A stretch of 64,000 nucleotides of DNA, taken from positions 124,001 to 188,000 of the forward strand of contig WIAF01000006.1 in NCBI GenBank assembly GCA_014055465.1. The letters run 5' to 3'. Position numbers and translations under genes: made by a program. The first letter of the stretch is position 1. The number at the start of each line of letters is the position of its first letter. The notes beneath the pieces were generated by a model that worked only from the letters and a program-made list of their open reading frames with translations, was not told the DNA's origin and searched no databases. This document shows positions 25,566-33,933 of the stretch, in pieces. The DNA is from Nitrospira sp. CR1.1 (GTDB lineage: Bacteria; Nitrospirota; Nitrospiria; Nitrospirales; Nitrospiraceae).

Positions 25566-28097
25566 CTACTGCTCAAATCGGAACTGCCGCGCATACCAGC
25601 CAAGGTAAAACTCGATCCCATTCTGTTCGATCATCAGATCGATCCGTGCGCGCTCCATCCCGGTCTTCTCTAGCTCCCAATACCTGAGAGCGGCATCTCG
25701 CGGCAGGTTTTCAGGAGTGATCTCGTCGAAGAAGATCGGTTCTGCGCCGCTCGGTTGCACATAATATTGTCCACGATCCAGATCCAACCCATATTCCACT
25801 TCTCTCCACGTGCCATCCGGCGCTTGGGAATGGATCCATTTTTGGATTCTCCCCGCCGTCTGCTCCCACGTTCCGCGCATGCTCACTTGCATGTCCTTGC
25901 CCGATGGATTCGCATAACCAGGCTGTCGTGGTGCACCGGGATGGCTGTGGGCAACCATGATCCACGGCTGGCTGGTATCCCCCGGATAGATGAACTCATC
26001 CGCCCCACCCACAACTACCACATAGGTCCCTTCCGGATAGTCCGGTGTCCCTCTGCTCCGAAGCAACGCCACCTCGACATTGGCGCCCGCTCGGTTTTCC
26101 GCCCAACTGAAATAGACATCACGCAGGCTGCTTTTTCGAGCGGCAAACGCCACCACGGTCCCAGGCGCCTGATGCCCCGGCTCTTGGACCAGCACGGTGC
26201 AATTGGTGGGGCGGTCTGAGAACCGGCACCAGGTGCCATTGGGCTGCTCTCTCCAGGTATGTCCATTACCCAAGTCCACTTCGTTGACATATTTGCCATC
26301 CCCCCCGCTGATGGGCGCCTTTTGGGAACGTTTCACGATAGCCAGTTCTCGATCGGCCAAGTCCGGCGGCAAGTCAGCGGGGAACTTCGTCGGATGTCCC
26401 GTTTTCGCCAAGAGCGCCATCTCTTCCGATGATAAATCGGGAAGCCCGCGCGGCACCGGTCTAGGCGCCGGCAGGCCTTCCGGGGAAAGCGCCTCACTGA
26501 GAGCATGAGCGACCGGCGCCTTATCTGGAATGAGCTTCGAAGACCTCGAGGCACCAGTGGGGAGATCAGGAAGGACCAGGGCCACGTCGCGGACGAGGCC
26601 TGCGACTCGAGGCGCTTGTTTCATGGCGGCCAGCGATTTTTGGAGCATGGCCACCGGGCCGATTTCAATGCCGACCAGAGCGAGCAGCAGCTCGACGATC
26701 GTCGGGCCAATCAATTTCCCGACCTCGTAGGCGAAAATCGGCAGGCTCTGCTCGACTAACGTGTTCACGGTCGCCGCCTGGGTGTGTCCGAACTCTTCGC
26801 CCAGCGCAGTGGCCAGTTCCTCCCCGTCCGGGTCGTTCAGCATCAAGATCGTTTCGCGCGCGGCCGCTTCGATGGCTGCCCACTGTCGGGGATTCAACAA
26901 CTGCGCATAGCCGAGCATTTGGTCGGCCAGGCCACGAACGGCGCCGATCGCAAACGGGGTCGGAAAGATCGTATTGAGGGCCGCCATGCGGCGCAGTTGT
27001 ACCGACAAGGCCTCGAAGTTGGCGGCCTCCAACCCCTTGTGCATTCCGCCGAGGAAGGCCGACGCATTCTGAAATGTCGACACCAGCGGATCTTCAAACT
27101 CTCCGCCGGTGTGGGAAAACAACTTGCCGGCACCCGGTGGTGACAGGACACCGCCGTCCTCCGTCACGAAGGCCTCGACTTCCGGTCGCCCCTGGACGTT
27201 GGACACCGAATAGTCTCCCCGTTCCGCAGTCCCCTCGTGGAAGATCGTTTCCGCGTTGGTGAAACGAGAATAGCGGCCGGAGAGTCCTTCCCATTCCAGC
27301 CGATAGAGCCAGAGGCGATCGTATTCATTTAGAATCACGATCGGCTCCTTCCGGGCAATGGCTTCCACGATGGCATGGCTGCGCTGCGTGGCGGGCACAC
27401 TCCCGGGCAATCGTTCTCGCGCGACCAGACTGACCGGCCAGGTATTGCCCCATGTTCCCACCTCCTGGCCCACAAACTGCGGCGGGCGTTCCGCAAGAAA
27501 TTCCTCTGAATCAAGGTCTTCCTCATCAGTGTAGAACAACGGCGCCACGGCCGGACGGGCGAATAGGCGAATGGGCACACCGGCCTTGAAGCTTGCCGCG
27601 GCGCGACTGGCCTCTTGCTCCGCCGCATCACGGTGAGTTGTCTCCTTGCCCCGACCGATTGAAGGAGACGCCGTCTGACGATACTGCAGAATGTGCGCCA
27701 CTTCGTGCGCCACAACAGGCGGAGTGGGGTTGGCAGACGCGAAGGCGACGGTTTCCGGCCACGCGGCGGCACGGGCACCGCTGTCTGCCAGGAGAGCGGA
27801 GACGCCGCAATAGGCCCGTACACCGGACAAATCTGCCGCGAAGGCACGCTCCATGCCGGCCCGGTAGGGAACCGGGCTTGGCGCACTCACTGCGGCTTCG
27901 GTCGAAGCCGGTCCCTGCGGATAGATTGTGAACCGGTTCGGATGGTGGAAGAATTGAGGGGAAATGGAGGCCGAGTCTACCGACCCACCTGGCGAAGATT
28001 TGTCGTCGGCACGCCCGGACAGCGATGCACTCCGGCGCAGCGTCGGCGCGCCTGGTTTCTGCGCGGACGTTGTTTTCGCCTGCGGGACCCGCTCCAT
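25566..28097 (-). CDS. eCIS-associated DUF4157 protein with JAMM-like C-terminal region
   Basis: An 843-residue protein at the 3' end of the eCIS operon. A disordered head (1-75) precedes DUF4157 (~80-140), with the HEVAH motif at 131-135. The middle (~200-500) is mixed, with a hydrophobic stretch near 460-490 (VGKLIGPTIVELLLALVGIEIG). The C-terminal ~240 residues are a separate domain with VVVVGGADEF and WIMVAHSHPG, then PSGKDM. HxHP (717-719) and SxxD (732-735) resemble a JAMM/MPN metalloprotease site, though the 12-residue spacing is longer than the usual 7. Recurrent DUF4157 plus a variable C-terminus is the layout of eCIS-carried effectors. Activity is inferred. Confidence 0.75.
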   Translation of the reverse strand: MERVPQAKTTSAQKPGAPTLRRSASLSGRADDKSSPGGSVDSASISPQFFHHPNRFTIYPQGPASTEAAVSAPSPVPYRAGMERAFAADLSGVRAYCGVSALLADSGARAAAWPETVAFASANPTPPVVAHEVAHILQYRQTASPSIGRGKETTHRDAAEQEASRAAASFKAGVPIRLFARPAVAPLFYTDEEDLDSEEFLAERPPQFVGQEVGTWGNTWPVSLVARERLPGSVPATQRSHAIVEAIARKEPIVILNEYDRLWLYRLEWEGLSGRYSRFTNAETIFHEGTAERGDYSVSNVQGRPEVEAFVTEDGGVLSPPGAGKLFSHTGGEFEDPLVSTFQNASAFLGGMHKGLEAANFEALSVQLRRMAALNTIFPTPFAIGAVRGLADQMLGYAQLLNPRQWAAIEAAARETILMLNDPDGEELATALGEEFGHTQAATVNTLVEQSLPIFAYEVGKLIGPTIVELLLALVGIEIGPVAMLQKSLAAMKQAPRVAGLVRDVALVLPDLPTGASRSSKLIPDKAPVAHALSEALSPEGLPAPRPVPRGLPDLSSEEMALLAKTGHPTKFPADLPPDLADRELAIVKRSQKAPISGGDGKYVNEVDLGNGHTWREQPNGTWCRFSDRPTNCTVLVQEPGHQAPGTVVAFAARKSSLRDVYFSWAENRAGANVEVALLRSRGTPDYPEGTYVVVVGGADEFIYPGDTSQPWIMVAHSHPGAPRQPGYANPSGKDMQVSMRGTWEQTAGRIQKWIHSQAPDGTWREVEYGLDLDRGQYYVQPSGAEPIFFDEITPENLPRDAALRYWELEKTGMERARIDLMIEQNGIEFYLGWYARQFRFEQ

Positions 28098-28127
28098 CGA
28101 CGTCTCATAGCAAGGCGACCGTAGCCG

Positions 28128-28454
28128 TTACTTGCCACGCCCCTTCCCCCTGATCGGCCGCGGGGGCGTCGGCGCCGGTTGATCACCGAAGCGTTTCTTG
28201 TCTTCTTCGATCAATTTTTCCAATGCCGTGATCTCCGCCTGGTATCCGGCGAGCTGTTGATCAATCTGGCGGGTGAACGTGGCTTTCGCCTCCACAAGGT
28301 TGGCCACCCGCGTCTTCAATTCCGCCACCGTCGCCTCCCTTGCCGCAATCGCCGCAGCCTGGGTCGGCGGCTTCTTGAATGCCGCTTCCAGTGAAGCCCT
28401 GGCCTCGCCGATCACTTTCGCCTGTTCTGCCATCATCTGATTCAAGGTTGCCAT
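28128..28454 (-). CDS. Small coiled-coil protein in the eCIS operon
   Basis: A 108-residue protein that is almost wholly helical (MAEQAKVIGEARASLEAAF, then AELKTRVANLVEAKATFTRQI) with a Pro/Arg/Gly/Lys-rich tail. It lies 26 bp downstream of the beta-helix protein and 30 bp before the DUF4157 protein. It is too short to be the tape measure. A chaperone or adaptor for the adjacent DUF4157 protein is possible but unproven. Confidence 0.65.
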   Translation of the reverse strand: MATLNQMMAEQAKVIGEARASLEAAFKKPPTQAAAIAAREATVAELKTRVANLVEAKATFTRQIDQQLAGYQAEITALEKLIEEDKKRFGDQPAPTPPRPIRGKGRGK

Positions 28455-28480
28455 CTCTGTTCTCCTTTAGCCGCGCATAC

Positions 28481-31400
28481 CTATGGTCGATTAAATCCTG
28501 AAACCGGTGATGGAATGCCGCCGAAATTCACCGGATTGGCCTGAGCCAGATTACCCATATACACCGCATCCTTCATGCCGTGGAAATCCACGGACGGGAT
28601 CGGCACATTCGTCTTGATGTGGTTGCCCATCACGATCGCGCTCCTGGCCGAGAGCGACACGGTTGCGGTCCCCTGGGCGGCCACGCTGGCGTGCCAGCAG
28701 AAATTGTTGCTGAAGAAGAGCCGCTCGAAACGGCGGAACAGATTGTCGCTCACATTCTGCTGAGCCACCTCCACTAATGCCGTGCGACCAGGCCCGAGAA
28801 ATTTATTGTCGAGAATCTGCGCGCTGAATCCGAACACCAGCTGACCCGCACCGAAGTTAATCACCTGTTCCAACCACCCGCGCATCCACAGCGCGCGATG
28901 CTCCTGATTCGCATCCAACAAGGCTGCGTTGGCGTAGGTGACCAGGTTGCTCTGCACCCGCGCCTCCAGCATCAAGTCGGCAATGATGCCCCAGGAGAGC
29001 GCACTGATCGTCGTATTGTCCGGCGACACCCCGGTGTTCATCACCTCACAGGATTCCACGCACAATTCGCCGAGTTGCACAGACGCTCCGATACCGATCG
29101 ACGGGGCTTGCTGATACCCGCAGTTCAACACCCGGTTCTCTGTCAGGGCGCATTTGGCAAACCCGACCAGGCTCAGAATGCCCCAATGCCGCATGTCTTC
29201 GACGCGATTCTGGCTGCACGTGAGCGAGGTATGAAAGACCGCGGTGATCCCGCCGCCACCCCGTACCAGGTTATTGTCTACAAGGCTGTTCGCCGTGCCG
29301 CCGCTGGTCGCGACAGGCCAGGCGGTGTTCGTCACGCGATTTCCTTGCACCCGGACTCGGCTCGACAATGCCACGAGAATGCCGAACCGAACCTCCTGTC
29401 CCTCGTTGTCCACCTTGTTGTCGAGGACTTCGGCTCCCTCGTTGCCGATCACGACAATCCCATCCTGTACCCCGAGGATAAGATTGCCCGACAGCCTCCC
29501 CCCAACAGATCCGAGACTGCCGTTCCCGCTAAGTTTGGCCAATAGCAGCGCGATGGGGCGGACCGCTCCGGCTTCTTTCAGCATGGAGCGGAGCTGATTG
29601 CGTTCTACCACGGTGTTCCGCCCGCTGACGGTAATGCCTCCATACTCGGGAGAATTGTAGAGCAGGATATTGTCGCTGATGACGCAGCCATCGGCCGCCA
29701 CGTCGATGCCGAACGCCTTGATGGTCGCAGTCTCCACTTCTACGCCAAGCCGCACGATGTAGTTCCCGGCAATGGTGGAACCGGCAGCCAGCGAAGAGGG
29801 CGTACCGGTCAAGAGCCCGTTGTTGAGCACAATGCCGAACACGAATCCCAGGATACGATTGTCTACAACGCGCGCTGGGAAGGACAGGTCCTGCAATAGA
29901 AGCGCAACCAGCCCCCCGTCGCTCTGGCGCTTATTCGCGGCATCGAAACTGTTACCGGCAACGACCAAGCCGGTCGTATCGGCAAGTGTCCAGACTCCAT
30001 ACTGCACGTTGTCGACGACAGCGCCCGTCATGCGCACATCGGTGCTCCGGCTGATGACGACACCGGCGACCTGGTTCAACACCTGCGCATGCAGGAGGCA
30101 CCGGTCAATCGTGGCATCGCGGCAACGGTCTACCGTCACCATGGCCTGCAGGCCCTGCCCCTGCTGCCCCTTGTTCTCCAGCAGCCATGACACCCCGGAG
30201 ACCGTCACGTGCTCCAGCAACAACCCGTCCGGATGCCCGAGGTGCAGAAGCTCAGTCCCATTCCTCCTCACCACGCGCGCGCCGACCGTTTCCCCGTGCA
30301 ACGACACGTTGGATTGTTCGATCCGAATCGGCGCTTCAATTTTGTGTTCGCCGACCTTGAGACAGACACATCCGCCATCCTCCGGCAATGAATCGATCGC
30401 GGCTTGAATATCCTCACCGGGACGCACCACGACCGTGCAACAGCCGGGCGTGAGCTCCGTGAGCGGAGGGAACACGGTCCGGCAATCGTGAATGTCGCCG
30501 TCGGCTTCGATGATCGCGAGGTGGCAGTAATGATGGTACAGCCCGAGCGGAGGCGCCAGATTGAGCCGCTCGATATCGGCATCCGCGGTCCTGGCCGCAA
30601 AGCACCAGTAGTCACCGCTGTGCGCCGTCCCTCCCGCCTGGACCGTCAGGGTGGCTTGCACCCCGTGCTCCAACACGAAGCTCGGATTTGCCGCAGAAAG
30701 TTCGATCAACCCGTCGGTCGTCAGGTCCAGGTTCACCAGTTGCGAGCCGTCTGGCTTGCGCACGATCCCGGATTGATCCCACCGGATCACGCGCACATGT
30801 TTGGTCGCATCAGCCACCCCTTGGGGAAAATCGGCGACCGGCAGGGCCGGGCTGAATGTCAGCGTCTTGTTGGTGTCATCCACCGTCACCTTGCGCATCT
30901 CACCAGGCAGGCCGGCGAACTCGCGCGCATCACTCGTGAACTCCACCCAGTCTCCGGTTTTGAAGCGCAGCACATTGTCGCGGCCCAGGCTTTCCACGCG
31001 TACGGTCGTCCGGCCTGCCATGATCTCGACGAGGGCGGTCGCAACATGGGCATTCTCACGCGACCATTTCACCTTGGCGGTCGTGTTCGTCGCACTATGG
31101 ACTTCGACGCGATACAGATGGTTCTCCAGGCCGCGGTACCCGCCGGTCGGCGGCACGAGACAGGGATCGGGTTCCGTGGTGACGGCGACCGTGGTAGTCG
31201 TCAGCCGCGCCGAAGACGGACGGTTCCCCGCCGGCCAACCGGGAATATCCTCCAATGGGGTCTCGCAATTCACCTCCGCCGGAATGCCGCCCAGTGTTCT
31301 GACCTGCCAGGCGGTCTGATTTCTGGTGGTCGTATCCACGTTCACTGCCGACTCGATGAGGTCCAGCGCCTGCAGGTAGGTGACTTCCCGGCGCCACACA

Positions 31401-31798
31401 TCTAAGTAGACAAGCGACCGCACCTGAGCGGGAATCGTCACCGGCCCGCCAAAGGGCTGATTCTTCACCGGCAGCGCCGCCGTGCCGTACGGCTCTTCGA
31501 TCGTCGCATCGAGCGCCGGCGCCGTTCCGTGGTTTTCAGCCACGTACCCATCGACGTACATCCGCCCCTGGCCGACGGTCAATTCCCCGCTGCTCACCTC
31601 GATCTTGAATCCATCCGGCGTCTCGGCCGGCACGCCGCAGCGTCCCACGACATCGATGGTCTCGGCTCGCCAGCGGCGGTCCTGCAGATCGACATACTCA
31701 TTCCAATCGGCATCGAGGTCCACGCGCCCCTGCTGCCGCAATACTGCCTGGTACAGCTTCTCAGGGTTGAATCGTTTCCGGCTGTAATCGCCACTCAT
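28481..31798 (-). CDS. DUF6519 / right-handed beta-helix protein of the eCIS
   Basis: A 1105-residue protein, preceded by CAGGAGAG. The N-terminal ~460 residues match the DUF6519-type head (MSGDYSRKRFNPEKLYQAVLRQQGRVDLDADWNE). After a VVVRPGEDIQAAIDSLPEDGG pectate-lyase-type start, residues ~470-1080 are parallel beta-helix repeats with N-rich turns (VVISRSTDVRMTG, VVAGNSFDAANKR, ISDNILLYNSPEYGGITVSG). The shape suits a tail-spike or baseplate decoration that touches target surfaces. It follows the gpI-like protein by 53 bp, in the usual fibre position of Afp/PVC loci. No catalytic residues could be assigned. Confidence 0.85.
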   Translation of the reverse strand: MSGDYSRKRFNPEKLYQAVLRQQGRVDLDADWNEYVDLQDRRWRAETIDVVGRCGVPAETPDGFKIEVSSGELTVGQGRMYVDGYVAENHGTAPALDATIEEPYGTAALPVKNQPFGGPVTIPAQVRSLVYLDVWRREVTYLQALDLIESAVNVDTTTRNQTAWQVRTLGGIPAEVNCETPLEDIPGWPAGNRPSSARLTTTTVAVTTEPDPCLVPPTGGYRGLENHLYRVEVHSATNTTAKVKWSRENAHVATALVEIMAGRTTVRVESLGRDNVLRFKTGDWVEFTSDAREFAGLPGEMRKVTVDDTNKTLTFSPALPVADFPQGVADATKHVRVIRWDQSGIVRKPDGSQLVNLDLTTDGLIELSAANPSFVLEHGVQATLTVQAGGTAHSGDYWCFAARTADADIERLNLAPPLGLYHHYCHLAIIEADGDIHDCRTVFPPLTELTPGCCTVVVRPGEDIQAAIDSLPEDGGCVCLKVGEHKIEAPIRIEQSNVSLHGETVGARVVRRNGTELLHLGHPDGLLLEHVTVSGVSWLLENKGQQGQGLQAMVTVDRCRDATIDRCLLHAQVLNQVAGVVISRSTDVRMTGAVVDNVQYGVWTLADTTGLVVAGNSFDAANKRQSDGGLVALLLQDLSFPARVVDNRILGFVFGIVLNNGLLTGTPSSLAAGSTIAGNYIVRLGVEVETATIKAFGIDVAADGCVISDNILLYNSPEYGGITVSGRNTVVERNQLRSMLKEAGAVRPIALLLAKLSGNGSLGSVGGRLSGNLILGVQDGIVVIGNEGAEVLDNKVDNEGQEVRFGILVALSSRVRVQGNRVTNTAWPVATSGGTANSLVDNNLVRGGGGITAVFHTSLTCSQNRVEDMRHWGILSLVGFAKCALTENRVLNCGYQQAPSIGIGASVQLGELCVESCEVMNTGVSPDNTTISALSWGIIADLMLEARVQSNLVTYANAALLDANQEHRALWMRGWLEQVINFGAGQLVFGFSAQILDNKFLGPGRTALVEVAQQNVSDNLFRRFERLFFSNNFCWHASVAAQGTATVSLSARSAIVMGNHIKTNVPIPSVDFHGMKDAVYMGNLAQANPVNFGGIPSPVSGFNRP

Positions 31799-31851
31799 GT
31801 GCGCTCTCCTGATAGATCGTTCGTTTCAATGCCATAGCCAGGACCGGAGGA

Positions 31852-33933
31852 TTACGTCGAATAGAAGATGCCCGCCTCCAGCCCGAACCTCAGATACTCC
31901 TGCAATCGAATGTTCAGATTGTCCGCCCGCTGCGGAGCGAACACATCATGGAATACACCCATTTCAGATTCATCGTCCGCTCCCCGACTGATTTCCTTCG
32001 GACAATGCCCCGCCAATTGCCCATAGGCGGCCTGACCATACCGGCGAGCGGTGAAGGCCGGCCTGACACGTGCCTGCGTCGCCTGCGTGATGGCCTGTGT
32101 TTGCGGACCGGTCAGGCTGCCCTTCGGCTGGTCGGCTTCCAACAGAGCCGCCTCCACGGCCAAATCCGGCTGGCAGCGGAACCGGCGGGGGACAATCGAA
32201 TTCAGCGGCACGAAGGAAAACCGGCAACAGCCTTGCTGATTTTGTTCCGACCAGACCGGATGACTCCAACTGTCGCCGCCGGCGAGAGCCGCCGCGAAGA
32301 TCGTGTTCGAGGCGAGGTCCAGCCGTTTCGTGTGTACCTTGCCCATCAGCGTGCAATTCACCGTGCTCAAGCCCCCGCCCGGGCCCTGAGCGTCGAGGGC
32401 CGCATACGCCACCCCGGTCGGCGAGGTCGCATCGACGAGCGTATTGCTCATCGAGATGTCGGTATCGTCCACAGCGCGGATGCCGCCTAGCAGGCAGTGA
32501 TCGATCTCGACGGTGGTCCCCTCCCGCTCGATCACCAACGACGGAGCGGCCGGCGACACCGGTTCGCTCTCTCTCGTCAGACTCAGGCCCGGCACCAGCG
32601 TGCAATGGCGCAATCGCAGGATACGAGTCCCGACGGCACCCGTTGCAATCACGCGCAGCCGCCCGGCAGTGATGAGCAGCCCGTTCAAGGTCAGTTCGGC
32701 CCCCGGCGCCAGGGTGATCGTCCAGTCGCCGTTGAGCACCAGCGTCGGGCGATGCTCATTGGCGGCGCGTACCTCCACCTTCGCGGCTGAAGGGAGGTTC
32801 ACACTCAACATTTCCGCATAACGTCCGCTGTCGTCGATCTGTACGATGCCGCCGGCCTGAGACGCGGTCAACTCCGCTTGGAGACTCTGGCCCTGCGTCA
32901 CCGAGGCAAACCCGCCGCCGAGCGCAAAGGTTTTCCCACGCTCGTACGATCCCCCGCCGGTCGGCAGGCTGAACCCATAGTGGTACGTCACACGCAGATT
33001 GACCGGCGGGGTTCCAGGCGGAACGGCGATTCGCCCCAGCACCGGGTCAATCGAGACTTTGCTCACCGGAAGATGCGCCCATGTGGCGCCGTCATCGGAT
33101 AGGTTGCAGACCTGCACCTGACTCGCGCTCATGTCCACATTGTCCGCCTCCAGCAACAGGCTCAACTGCGGGCCGTAGTAATGAGCAAGGTACTTGTCCA
33201 ATACCCTGCGGCTGATCGGCTCCGGCACATTCAATGGTTCGGCCAGATGCGTGATATCCGTCTCCGCCTGCGGCCTGGTAAAAAGCTGCTGGTTGTTCCC
33301 CAGGGGACTGAACAGAAACCGTTCGTCGTCGACGCGGAACGCGGGCGAGCGGCGCACCGCAAAGGCGTCCAAGCGCCAGAGGAACAGCCCGATATTGGGA
33401 ATGTTGTATCGTCCCTGCTGTGTCTCAATACGCCGCATGTCGACGGAATGCGCGATCGCATTAAACGCTGTGTCCCGTCGCTCCAAGGCCTCCCAATTCC
33501 GCAGGTCGACGGTGGCAAGATTGGTCGGGCGCAGGTGGTTCATGTATTGGCTGGTTTCCAGCCACTGGAAGAACTCCACCACTCGCGCATTCCAGCCCGT
33601 GACATCCCTGGCCAGTTGTTCGAGAACAGTCGCCGTGCCTTTCCGGCGGCGATAGGCGATGGTATTGGCCACCTCGGCCCTGGCACTGCGCGTCCGCTCG
33701 GTGACGGCATGTAATGTCCTGTACCCGATCAAGTCACCGATGTACGGCGCCGCCCAGTCGGCGCAGGTTTCAATAAACTGATCGTCATAGAGTTGATCGA
33801 GACTTTCCCGCAGCACGGCGATGTCTTCGGCCAGCACCTCGCACAAGGCGCGTAGCGCGCCGTTCTGTTCCGCATCACGAATGCGGTAGATCGCGGGAAG
33901 AAGCTGGTACAACTTGTCTGCTTCTGGATTCAT
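31852..33933 (-). CDS. Baseplate protein with N-terminal phage gpI-like domain
   Basis: A 693-residue protein. The first ~200 residues carry the gpI-like tail domain (LYQLLPAIYRIRDAEQNGALRALCEVLAEDI, DLIGYRTLHAVTERTRSARAEVANTIAYRRRKGTATVLEQLA). The remainder is beta-rich, including GAELTLNGLLITAGRLRV and a parallel-helix-like ending. It links the baseplate to the fibre/spike proteins. ATGA overlap with the preceding gene couples their translation. It corresponds to phage tail protein I-type components found in many eCIS loci. Confidence 0.85.
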   Translation of the reverse strand: MNPEADKLYQLLPAIYRIRDAEQNGALRALCEVLAEDIAVLRESLDQLYDDQFIETCADWAAPYIGDLIGYRTLHAVTERTRSARAEVANTIAYRRRKGTATVLEQLARDVTGWNARVVEFFQWLETSQYMNHLRPTNLATVDLRNWEALERRDTAFNAIAHSVDMRRIETQQGRYNIPNIGLFLWRLDAFAVRRSPAFRVDDERFLFSPLGNNQQLFTRPQAETDITHLAEPLNVPEPISRRVLDKYLAHYYGPQLSLLLEADNVDMSASQVQVCNLSDDGATWAHLPVSKVSIDPVLGRIAVPPGTPPVNLRVTYHYGFSLPTGGGSYERGKTFALGGGFASVTQGQSLQAELTASQAGGIVQIDDSGRYAEMLSVNLPSAAKVEVRAANEHRPTLVLNGDWTITLAPGAELTLNGLLITAGRLRVIATGAVGTRILRLRHCTLVPGLSLTRESEPVSPAAPSLVIEREGTTVEIDHCLLGGIRAVDDTDISMSNTLVDATSPTGVAYAALDAQGPGGGLSTVNCTLMGKVHTKRLDLASNTIFAAALAGGDSWSHPVWSEQNQQGCCRFSFVPLNSIVPRRFRCQPDLAVEAALLEADQPKGSLTGPQTQAITQATQARVRPAFTARRYGQAAYGQLAGHCPKEISRGADDESEMGVFHDVFAPQRADNLNIRLQEYLRFGLEAGIFYST

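Noticed and set aside
28898-29545. Plus-strand frames of 200 or more codons opposite the beta-helix gene
   Set aside because: They are shadows in GC-rich codon-phased DNA, with no start context, opposite an unmistakable gene.
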